Source: Bacillota bacterium (GTDB taxonomy: Bacteria > Bacillota > Clostridia > Peptostreptococcales > Anaerovoracaceae). Taken from it: 6,138 nucleotides of DNA. The notes under the pieces are model-generated. The model ran no database searches. It worked only from the letters and a program-made list of their open reading frames with translations, and had not been told where the DNA came from. The position numbers were made by a program, and so were the translations under genes. The DNA is taken from positions 1 to 6,138 of the forward strand of contig JAUNBO010000075.1 in assembly GCA_030527065.1 (NCBI GenBank). The letters run 5' to 3'. Shown piece by piece: positions 1 through 5,692 of the stretch; position 1 is the stretch's first letter, and every line of letters begins with the position of its first letter.

Positions 1-62
1 CCATCAGAGAAGGCGGCCGCACGGTGGGAGCCGGCGTGGTAGCCAGCATCATAGAGGACTGA
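1..62 (+). CDS. tuf: Elongation factor Tu, C-terminal end (partial)
   Basis: Only the last 20 complete codons and the TGA stop (60-62) are in the window; the gene begins upstream. The readable peptide is IREGGRTVGAGVVASIIED, preceded by a split Ala codon. It matches the highly conserved end of EF-Tu domain III (FAIREGGRTVGAGVV..I.E), the GTPase that delivers aminoacyl-tRNA to the ribosome. The match is short, but this tail is diagnostic for EF-Tu. An EF-Tu paralogue or second tuf copy cannot be told apart from it. The gene is followed by a strong GC hairpin at 94-117 and then by an unrelated transporter gene, so it is probably the last gene of its own transcription unit. Confidence 0.93.
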   Translation, partial: IREGGRTVGAGVVASIIED

Positions 63-93
63 CGTCAGAAAAAGCATTCTTGTGAATAAGTGG

Positions 94-117
94 GGAGCCC
101 CGGGAGACCGGGGCTCC
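94..117 (+). terminator. GC hairpin after tuf, probable terminator or processing stem
   Basis: GGAGCCCCGG (94-103) and CCGGGGCTCC (108-117) form a perfect 10-bp stem closed by a GAGA (GNRA-type) tetraloop. Its place 31 bases after the tuf stop fits a transcript end. There is no T-run after it (GCTGATAAAGAG follows), so it is not a textbook intrinsic terminator. It could be leaky, Rho-assisted, or an mRNA 3'-end stabiliser. It ends only 12 bases before the chosen ATG of the next gene. Confidence 0.6.
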
Positions 118-129
118 GCTGATAAAGAG

Positions 130-1050
130 ATGAAAGCGAAACAAAAGGCCTATCTGTATCTGATCCTGACCATGGTCATCTGGGGCAGCATGTATGTATT
201 CTGCAAATACGTGTTTGTGGTAATGCCGCCTCTGGTCTTGTTGTTCCTGCGTTATCTGATAGGGACCGGCGTCCTTTATCTGCTCTGGCGCAGAGGACCC
301 CGGGAGAAAATACGGAAGGAAGACCGCAAATACATCCTTGCCATCGGCGGCGTCGGCTATTTTGCCGGCATCGGGTTCCAGCTGGTGGGGACGGAGCTTT
401 GCAGCGCCTCTCTGGCTTCCCTCATCAATTCCATGAACCCGGTGGTCATAGTGCTGCTGGCCATGGTGGTTCTCAGGGAGAGGGCCACGGTGAAAAAGCT
501 GGCCGCCATCGGCGTTACCATCGTGGGCACCGTCGTCATCGTGGGCCAGATAGAGGGGGGAAGCGTGTTCTGGGGCGCGCTGATCTCCGTAGCCTCTGTC
601 CTTTGCTGGTCCCTGGGCTCCGTCTTTGTACGCTTCATATCGGACCGGTACGGCACTCTTACCATTACGACCAGCGCCATGGCGGTGGCCACAGTCCTTT
701 CGCTGCCGGTCTGCATTCTGGAGCTGACCCGGACTCCCCTGGCCTGGGCAGAGGCGGGATTCATGTTTTATTTTTCCTTCCTGTACATCTGCATCGTCAG
801 CACCGTGATCTCCTTCCTGACATGGAGCCGGGCCCTGGCCCTGGCGGACGCCGCCACCTGCTCTCTTTTTTATCCCATCCAGCCCCTGGTCTCGGCCCTT
901 ATGGGGATCTTCATACTGAAGGAAGTCATCACTCTCAATTTCCTGGTGGGCGCCGCCTTTATAGTGGCGGGGATCCTGTTCAGCGTCCTGGTGGAAAGCG
1001 CCGGCAGGGAAGAGGCCTTGCCGGAGAAGGCCGCAGGGCAGAGAGAATAA
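130..1050 (+). CDS. EamA/DMT-family permease (metabolite exporter-like)
   Basis: A 306-residue inner-membrane protein of the drug/metabolite transporter superfamily. It has about ten hydrophobic segments arranged as two EamA repeats, roughly residues 6-140 and 148-288. Each repeat carries the family's conserved segment near its end: NSMNPVVIVLLAMVVLRER (100-118) and YPIQPLVSALMGIFILKE (248-265). Length and topology are normal for the family. The C-terminal tail after residue 288 is short, polar and cytoplasmic-looking. The frame is open back to a GTG at 82, but that start would put the 94-117 hairpin inside the coding region and has no Shine-Dalgarno. ATG 130 gives a typical start (MKAKQKAYLYLILTMVIWG), although its own site (AAAGAG) is weak. 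The gene ends 12 bases before thrC and is likely co-transcribed with it. Some DMT proteins (the RhtA type) export threonine or homoserine, which would suit this position, but substrate cannot be read from the sequence. Confidence 0.9.
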   Translation: MKAKQKAYLYLILTMVIWGSMYVFCKYVFVVMPPLVLLFLRYLIGTGVLYLLWRRGPREKIRKEDRKYILAIGGVGYFAGIGFQLVGTELCSASLASLINSMNPVVIVLLAMVVLRERATVKKLAAIGVTIVGTVVIVGQIEGGSVFWGALISVASVLCWSLGSVFVRFISDRYGTLTITTSAMAVATVLSLPVCILELTRTPLAWAEAGFMFYFSFLYICIVSTVISFLTWSRALALADAATCSLFYPIQPLVSALMGIFILKEVITLNFLVGAAFIVAGILFSVLVESAGREEALPEKAAGQRE

Positions 1051-1062
1051 AGGAGGAAACAC

Positions 1063-2538
1063 ATGCTGTATCAAAGCACAAGAGGAAAGGCGGAACGAAA
1101 AAGCGCCGCCCAGGCCATCATAAAGGGGATCGCAGAGGACAGGGGACTGTACGTCCCGGTGACCCTCCCCCGGCTTTCGGGAGACCTGACCGGACTGGCC
1201 GGAATGGATTACCGCCAGCTGGCTTATGAGGTGATGTCCTTGTTCCTGACGGATTACACGGAGGAAGAGCTGAAGAGCTGCATAGACCGGGCTTACGACG
1301 AAAAGTTCGATACGGAGGAGATCGCGCCGGTGCAGCCGGGAGGCGACGCCTGGTTCATAGAGCTTTACCACGGAAAGACGGCGGCCTTCAAGGATATGGC
1401 CCTGGCCCTTCTTCCCTATCTGCTCACAACGGCCATGAAAAAAGAGGGGGAGGACAAGACCATCGTCATCCTTACCGCCACCTCCGGAGATACGGGGAAA
1501 GCTGCTTTGGAAGGCTTTGCCGATGTTCCGGGAACGGAGATCATCGTGTTTTTCCCGGAGGACGGGGTCAGCCAGGTGCAGAAGCGGCAGATGACCACTC
1601 AGGAGGGGAGCAACACTCACGTCTTTGGCATCCATGGAAATTTTGACGATGCGCAGACTGGGGTGAAGGGGATCTTCAACGACGACGCCTTCAACCGAGA
1701 GCTTGGAGAGCGGGGGTATAAGCTGTCCTCGGCCAATTCCATCAACGTGGGGAGGCTGGTGCCTCAGGTGGTTTACTATGTCTGGAGCTATGTGAAGCTT
1801 CTGGAGCGGGGGGCCGTGGTGCCGGGGGAAAAGATCAACATAGTGGTGCCTACGGGGAATTTCGGCAATATCCTGGCGGCTTATTACGCCGGGCAGGCGG
1901 GGGTCCCTGTCAACCGCTTCATCTGTGCCTCCAACGCCAATAAGGTCCTGACGGACTTCCTCAACACCGGGGTCTACGACATCCACCGGGAGTTTTACGT
2001 CACCAACTCCCCGTCCATGGACATTCTGATCTCCAGCAATCTGGAGCGTCTCCTGTTCCATCTGTCCGGCGGCGACGGTGATGAGATCAGCAGATTGATG
2101 GAGGCTCTGGAGAAAGAAAAGCGGTATCAGGTGAGCGATAAGATACGGGCGGGGCTTGCCGACTTCTACGGAGGCTATGCGGACGAGCTGATGACCAACG
2201 CCGCCATCGGGCGCATGTACGAAAAGCACGGCTACCTGATGGATACCCATACGGCGGTGGGCTATTGTGTTTATGAGAATTACAAGATCCTTACCGGGGA
2301 TGAGACCGCCACCGTCATCGCCTCTACCGCCAGCGCCTACAAGTTCGCTGACAGTGTAGCTGCGTCCATCGGCCTGTCCGGGGGCGGCGACGGCTTCGAG
2401 GCCATCCGTTCCCTGCACAAGGCCACCGGCAGCCCTGTGCCCGAGGGGCTGCGGGATTTGGAGGATAAGCCTGTCCGCCACAAGGGTGTGGTGGAAAAGG
2501 ACGGCCTGACGGCCGCTGTGAGGGAATCGCTGGAATAA
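1063..2538 (+). CDS. thrC: Threonine synthase
   Basis: A cytoplasmic, PLP-dependent enzyme (EC 4.2.3.1) that converts O-phospho-L-homoserine to L-threonine and phosphate, the last step of threonine synthesis. The 491-residue length fits the long E. coli/clostridial type rather than the shorter (about 350-residue) type. The N-terminal threonine-synthase domain (about 1-85) includes YQSTRG and AIIKGIAEDRGLYVP. The PLP-binding lysine is K110 in HGKTAAFKDMA (103-113). TSGDTGKAA (140-148), SANSINVGR (223-231) and the cofactor-phosphate loop PTGNFGN (263-269) follow in the expected order, and TASAYKF (422-428) lies near the end. All key residues are present and there is no frameshift. The start is fixed by a perfect AGGAGG at 1051-1056, six bases before ATG. 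The gene lies 12 bases behind the EamA permease, and its TAA (2536-2538) overlaps the base of a long hairpin (2537-2663). No attenuator or T-box is visible upstream. Confidence 0.97.
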   Translation: MLYQSTRGKAERKSAAQAIIKGIAEDRGLYVPVTLPRLSGDLTGLAGMDYRQLAYEVMSLFLTDYTEEELKSCIDRAYDEKFDTEEIAPVQPGGDAWFIELYHGKTAAFKDMALALLPYLLTTAMKKEGEDKTIVILTATSGDTGKAALEGFADVPGTEIIVFFPEDGVSQVQKRQMTTQEGSNTHVFGIHGNFDDAQTGVKGIFNDDAFNRELGERGYKLSSANSINVGRLVPQVVYYVWSYVKLLERGAVVPGEKINIVVPTGNFGNILAAYYAGQAGVPVNRFICASNANKVLTDFLNTGVYDIHREFYVTNSPSMDILISSNLERLLFHLSGGDGDEISRLMEALEKEKRYQVSDKIRAGLADFYGGYADELMTNAAIGRMYEKHGYLMDTHTAVGYCVYENYKILTGDETATVIASTASAYKFADSVAASIGLSGGGDGFEAIRSLHKATGSPVPEGLRDLEDKPVRHKGVVEKDGLTAAVRESLE

Positions 2539-2663
2539 GTCATAGGTTATACGCCAGTAGTGGGAGGGGTAACGCCGGGGCCTGTTAGGGGATGCAAGCA
2601 TCCATTCAACAACCAAGACCCGGCTTTTCCCCTCCCGCTTCTCTGGCGTGTGATCTGTGATTT
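2537..2663 (+). other. Long imperfect inverted repeat; candidate structured RNA at the thrC 3' end
   Basis: Read as + strand RNA, this region folds into one long hairpin. Helix 1 pairs 2537-2557 with 2643-2663 (21 pairs, 5 of them G-U) around a perfect ACGCCAG/CTGGCGT core. After a 1x3 internal loop, helix 2 pairs 2559-2569 with 2629-2639 (11 pairs, one G-U; core GGGAGGGG/CCCCTCCC). A symmetric 4x4 loop (TAAC 2570-2573 against TTTT 2625-2628, with two possible A-U pairs) leads to helix 3, GCCGGG 2574-2579 with CCCGGC 2619-2624. The apical part may form TGTT/AACA (2583-2586/2608-2611) and GGATG/CATCC (2590-2594/2599-2603). The element begins inside the thrC stop codon. It could end the thrC transcript, stabilise it, yield a small RNA, or be a MITE-like repeat. 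It lacks a proper T-run and matches no RNA family I can recognise. The pairing is read directly from the sequence; the function is unknown. Confidence 0.6.
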
Positions 2664-2714
2664 CGGATGTTGCGGTTCGGGACATAAGAATATTGTATAC
2701 TTAGAAAAACCCTC

Positions 2715-2742
2715 TTTTCAATTATAAATGCAGTGCTATAAT
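2715..2742 (+). promoter_or_regulatory. Sigma-A-type promoter for the rnf operon
   Basis: A consensus -10 box TATAAT (2737-2742) is preceded by TG at 2734-2735, making an extended -10. TTTTCA (2715-2720) matches the -35 consensus at four of six positions with a 16-base spacer. The surroundings (2690-2740) are markedly AT-rich against a GC-rich background. The predicted transcription start is near G2748-G2749, giving a leader of about 123 nt before the rnfC start. This implies that the rnf operon is transcribed independently of thrC. Nothing resembling a specific operator was recognised. Confidence 0.75.
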
Positions 2743-2749
2743 GGCTGGG

Positions 2750-2855
2750 TGGCAGCAGATTTGCAAGGAAGCGCCCCTTACAGGCTTATAGCAGAACCGC
2801 AAGCTGCATATATATTATCAGACCGGCGGGAAAAGGCCGCAGGGTCTGACGGAGA
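2750..2855 (+). promoter_or_regulatory. Structured 5' leader of rnfC, function unknown
   Basis: This non-coding leader between the predicted transcription start and the rnfC ribosome binding site can fold in two parts. In the first, GCAAGCTGC (2799-2807) pairs with GCAGC (2752-2756) plus TTGC (2761-2764), leaving AGAT as a bulge. It encloses two small stems, AAGG/CCTT (2765-2768/2776-2779) and GCT/AGC (2784-2786/2790-2792). An AT-rich linker (2808-2818) follows. The second part is a hairpin, CAGACC 2819-2824 with GGTCTG 2843-2848, and inside it GCGG/CCGC (2826-2829/2837-2840). It stops eight bases before the Shine-Dalgarno. The layout resembles an aptamer followed by an expression platform, but the small stems could be chance. 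No known riboswitch motif was recognised. Confidence 0.35.
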
Positions 2856-2874
2856 AGAGGAGATGTTGTAGTTG
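2856..2874 (+). promoter_or_regulatory. Ribosome binding site and TTG start of rnfC
   Basis: AGAGGAG (2856-2862) is the only good Shine-Dalgarno in the region and lies nine bases before TTG 2872. An ATG directly after it (2863) is read as ATG TTG TAG, a two-codon frame that stops immediately before the TTG. The next in-frame ATG (2929, residue 20) has no ribosome binding site and would delete family-conserved residues (AGIHIEHHKNT). TTG is therefore the preferred start. Confidence 0.7.
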
Positions 2875-4179
2875 AGTTTGTTTCAAAAGCACCTGGCCGG
2901 GATCCATATCGAACACCATAAGAACACAATGGACAAAGCCACGGAAAAAATGCCTTTGCCGGATAAGGTGTATATTTCCATGGTGCAGCACATAGGCGCT
3001 CCGTGCCAGCCCGTGGTCTCTGTGGGAGACCACGTGAAAGCGTGCCAGATCATAGGAGACAGCCCGGCGCCGGTCAGCGCCCCCATCCATGCCAGCGCCT
3101 CGGGGAAGGTGGTGGCCGTGGAGCCGCTGATGACCCTGATGGGGCTGTGGAGCCAGACCGTCACCATCGCCCTGGATAAAGTGCAGGAATCCCTGGAAGG
3201 GCTTGAGCCTCCCGTGATCAGAAACCGGGAGGACTTCATAAAAGCCGTCCGGGATTCAGGCCTGGTGGGCCTGGGGGGCGCCGCCTTTCCCACCCACGTC
3301 AAGCTGAATCCGCCAAATCCGGAAAGGGTGGACACTCTGGTCATAAATGCGGCGGAGTGCGAGCCCTACATCACGGCAGACTACCGCACCATGATAGAAA
3401 CACCGGACCTGGTGGTGGGGGGCATCAAGACGGTGATGAAGCACCTGAACATCCCCAACTGCGTCATCGGCATAGAAGAGAACAAGCCTCTGGCCATCGA
3501 GATCATGAGAGACCTGACGGCGGACACGCCGGAGATCCGGGTGGCGGAGCTGGAGAACAAATACCCCCAGGGCGCCGAAAGGGTGCTGATCTACGAGACC
3601 ACAGGCCGGGTCTTTCCCCCGGGCAAGTTGCCGGCGGACGCCGGAGTGGTGGTGCTCAATGTCTCTTCGGCGGCGGTGCTGGAAAAGTATTTCCAGACAG
3701 GCCGCCCTCTCATTTCCAAGAGAGTCACCGTGGACGGCAACGCCGTCCGGACGCCCAAGAACGTCATGACTCTCATAGGGACCTCCCTGGACGATATGAT
3801 CGCTTTCTGCGACGGCTTCAAGCGCATCCCCAAGAAGATACTCATGGGCGGGCCCATGATGGGCCGGGCCATCTATGACGACGGGAAAGCCCTCATCAAA
3901 AACAACAACGCCATCCTGGCCTTCGATGAGGAATGGGCCGCCATGCCGCCGGAGACCCCCTGCATCCATTGCGGGCGCTGCGTCCGGGCCTGCCCCCTGA
4001 AGCTGATGCCCACTTCCCTTTATAAAGCTTACAACAGCAGCGACATCGATGAGCTGAAGAGGCTCCACGTCTCCCTTTGTATGGAATGCGGCTGCTGTAC
4101 TTACGTCTGCCCTGCCAAGAAGCCCCTGAGCTTCGTCAACCGGCTGGGCAAAAAACTGGTGGCGGAAGGAGGGAAATAG
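2872..4179 (+). CDS. rnfC: Electron transport complex subunit RnfC
   Basis: The peripheral NADH-side subunit of the Rnf complex (ferredoxin:NAD+ oxidoreductase, EC 7.2.1.2) on the cytoplasmic face; 435 residues, a normal clostridial length. The N-terminal RnfC domain (about 5-105) contains IGAPCQPVVSVGD and the lipoyl-like SAPIHASASGKV. The nucleotide/FMN domain, related to the 51-kDa subunit of complex I, shows GLGGAAFPTH (133-142), NAAECEPYIT (159-168), YPQGAER (231-237) and GGPMMG (326-331). Two 4Fe-4S motifs follow: C364-C367-C370-C374 and C403-C406-C409-C413, each CxxCxxCxxxCP. The second reads CGCC, with an extra cysteine at 408. The start is TTG behind AGAGGAG (see 2856-2874). The stop TAG is one base before rnfD, so the two are co-transcribed from the 2715-2742 promoter. 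All binding residues are present. Confidence 0.97.
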   Translation: MSLFQKHLAGIHIEHHKNTMDKATEKMPLPDKVYISMVQHIGAPCQPVVSVGDHVKACQIIGDSPAPVSAPIHASASGKVVAVEPLMTLMGLWSQTVTIALDKVQESLEGLEPPVIRNREDFIKAVRDSGLVGLGGAAFPTHVKLNPPNPERVDTLVINAAECEPYITADYRTMIETPDLVVGGIKTVMKHLNIPNCVIGIEENKPLAIEIMRDLTADTPEIRVAELENKYPQGAERVLIYETTGRVFPPGKLPADAGVVVLNVSSAAVLEKYFQTGRPLISKRVTVDGNAVRTPKNVMTLIGTSLDDMIAFCDGFKRIPKKILMGGPMMGRAIYDDGKALIKNNNAILAFDEEWAAMPPETPCIHCGRCVRACPLKLMPTSLYKAYNSSDIDELKRLHVSLCMECGCCTYVCPAKKPLSFVNRLGKKLVAEGGK

Positions 4180-4180
4180 T

Positions 4181-5134
4181 ATGAGTCAGTACAGACAGGG
4201 CGGGCTTATCGTTTCCACCTCGCCCCACATCATAGACGATATCAGCACCACCAAAATCATGAGAGACGTTCTCATCGCCCTGGTCCCGGCCTTCGTCATG
4301 TCGGCGGTGATCTTCGGGCCCCGGGCGGTACTTCTCACGGTCACCTGCGTGGTCTCCTGCGTGGCCTTCGAAGCCATATTCCGTTACATAACCAGGCGGG
4401 GCAATACGGTGGGAGATCTGAGCGCCGTGGTGACGGGAGTGCTTCTCAGCTTCAACCTGCCCTCCAGCCTTCCTTATTGGATGGCGGTGGTGGGCTCCTT
4501 TGTGGCCATCGTCATAGTCAAACAGCTTTTCGGAGGTCTGGGGCAGAACTTCGCCAACCCGGCCATTACGGCCCGGGTGGTGCTGCTGGTGTCCTTTGCC
4601 ACACCCATGACTACCTGGCCCCTGCCGGAGCAGATCCTCCGGACCACGGACGCCGTCACGGGAGCCACGCCTCTGGCCCTCTTTGCAGAGGGGCGCATGG
4701 CAGAACTTCCTTCTTATTCAGACCTGTTCCTGGGCTTTGTGGGAGGCTCCCTGGGGGAAACCAGCGCCCTGGCTCTGCTCATAGGTGGAATTTACCTGCT
4801 GGCCCGCCGCATCATCACGCCGGAGATCCCCCTGGCCTTCCTGGGCACGGTGGCGGTGATGGCTCTGATTGCAGGAACGGACCCCCTGTTCCACCTGCTG
4901 TCCGGCGGCGTCATGCTGGGAGCCATTTTCATGGCTACGGATTATGCCACGTCCCCTCTTACGTCCCGGGGGAAGATCATTTACGGCATAGGCTGCGGCC
5001 TGCTGACCATGGTCATCCGGCTGTACGGCTCCTATCCGGAGGGCGTTTCTTACGCCATCCTGCTGATGAACATCCTGACGCCTCATATAGATAATCTGAC
5101 CGGCCGGTCGCTGTATGGAGGGATGAAGGTATGA
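4181..5134 (+). CDS. rnfD: Electron transport complex subunit RnfD
   Basis: A 317-residue integral membrane subunit of Rnf from the NqrB/RnfD family, part of the ion-translocating core. It has several hydrophobic segments, clearest at about 28-65, 100-115, 190-208, 217-233, 236-252, 264-282 and 286-300. TGATPL (160-165) is the flavinylation motif; T163 is expected to carry FMN through a phosphoester bond added by ApbE. Family signatures GGLGQNFANPA (118-128), DLSAVVTGVLLSFNLP (79-94) and MATDYATSP (251-259) are all present. The start is ATG 4181 with AAGGAGGG at 4166-4173, seven bases upstream, and the gene begins one base after the rnfC stop. Its last codons overlap the rnfG start by four bases (ATGA, 5131-5134), pointing to translational coupling. 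Whether the complex pumps Na+ or H+ cannot be decided from this sequence. Confidence 0.97.
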   Translation: MSQYRQGGLIVSTSPHIIDDISTTKIMRDVLIALVPAFVMSAVIFGPRAVLLTVTCVVSCVAFEAIFRYITRRGNTVGDLSAVVTGVLLSFNLPSSLPYWMAVVGSFVAIVIVKQLFGGLGQNFANPAITARVVLLVSFATPMTTWPLPEQILRTTDAVTGATPLALFAEGRMAELPSYSDLFLGFVGGSLGETSALALLIGGIYLLARRIITPEIPLAFLGTVAVMALIAGTDPLFHLLSGGVMLGAIFMATDYATSPLTSRGKIIYGIGCGLLTMVIRLYGSYPEGVSYAILLMNILTPHIDNLTGRSLYGGMKV

Positions 5135-5688
5135 GCGAGAACAGATTCAGCGAGTATATAAAGCCCACGGCGGTGCTGGTGGTCATCTGTCTGGTGGTGA
5201 CCCTGGTGCTGGCGGCCACCTATGCGGCCACCAAGCCGGTCATCGATGAAAACAACGCCCTGCGGGCCGATGCGGCCCGGGCGGAGGTGCTGCCGGAAGG
5301 CGCCGGCGGCTTCAGCGAAAGGGAGCTGGGCGACAGCCCGGTGGAAGGGGTGCTGGAGGCCTATCAGGCCGACAACGGCAGAGGCATGGTGTTCACCGTA
5401 GAAGAACGGGGCTTTGGCGGCAGCCTTACCGTAATGGTGGGGATAGATGCGGAGGGCGGCGTCACCGGAGTAGAGGTGACGGGCCACAGCGAGACCCCGG
5501 GACTGGGGACCAAGGCCATGACGGCGGAGTATCTGTTTCAATATATCGGGCAGAAGGCCGTCAGTCTCACCGGCGGCGGGGACGCCGCAAGGATAGACAC
5601 GGTGACGGGAGCCACCATTTCCTCGGAAGCGGTGTTCCGGGCCGTAGAGCTGGCCCTGCGTCAATATGCAGAGATGGGAGGGATATGA
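5131..5688 (+). CDS. rnfG: Electron transport complex subunit RnfG
   Basis: A 185-residue flavoprotein subunit of Rnf, related to NqrC. One N-terminal membrane anchor (about 12-36) holds an extracytoplasmic FMN-binding domain. HSETPGLG (119-126) and the flavinylation motif TGATISS (159-165) are conserved; T162 is the expected covalent FMN site. Together with RnfD this gives the pair of covalently bound flavins on the Rnf electron path. The start ATG overlaps the rnfD stop as ATGA, and GGAGGG (5117-5122) sits eight bases upstream inside rnfD. The length is at the normal size for Gram-positive RnfG. The region after the anchor (about 44-75, rich in Ala, Glu and Gly) is poorly conserved in the family. 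rnfE begins four bases after its TGA stop. Confidence 0.96.
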   Translation: MSENRFSEYIKPTAVLVVICLVVTLVLAATYAATKPVIDENNALRADAARAEVLPEGAGGFSERELGDSPVEGVLEAYQADNGRGMVFTVEERGFGGSLTVMVGIDAEGGVTGVEVTGHSETPGLGTKAMTAEYLFQYIGQKAVSLTGGGDAARIDTVTGATISSEAVFRAVELALRQYAEMGGI

Positions 5689-5692
5689 GAAA

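Noticed and set aside
82..129. GTG 82 as the permease start (16 more residues)
   Set aside because: It has no Shine-Dalgarno, the added peptide is unlike EamA N-termini, and it would translate through the tuf hairpin at 94-117.
399..1229. A 276-codon + strand frame overlapping the permease and thrC
   Set aside because: It is an out-of-frame shadow with Gly/Arg/His-rich translation; both overlapped genes have clear family motifs.
2537..2663. Assignment of the long hairpin to SRP RNA, tRNA, T-box or a known riboswitch
   Set aside because: The SRP tetraloop region, the tRNA TTCGAATC-type arm, the T-box antiterminator motif and the usual riboswitch core motifs are all missing.
49..2685. An 878-codon open frame on the minus strand across the permease and thrC
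   Set aside because: It is antisense to two confidently identified genes, and its translation is low-complexity and rich in His, Gly, Arg, Gln and Asp with no recognisable domain. A long antisense frame like this is a common by-product of GC-rich codon bias.
2670..2701. A possible second promoter, TTGCGG (2670-2675) with TATACT (2696-2701)
   Set aside because: The spacer is 20 bases, outside the usual range, and the -35 is poor; the extended -10 at 2737-2742 is much better.
2929..2931. ATG at residue 20 as the rnfC start
   Set aside because: There is no Shine-Dalgarno before it, and it would remove N-terminal residues that align with other RnfC proteins.
3256..4068. A 270-codon minus-strand frame inside rnfC
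   Set aside because: It is antisense to conserved RnfC motifs, with no domain and no ribosome binding site of note.
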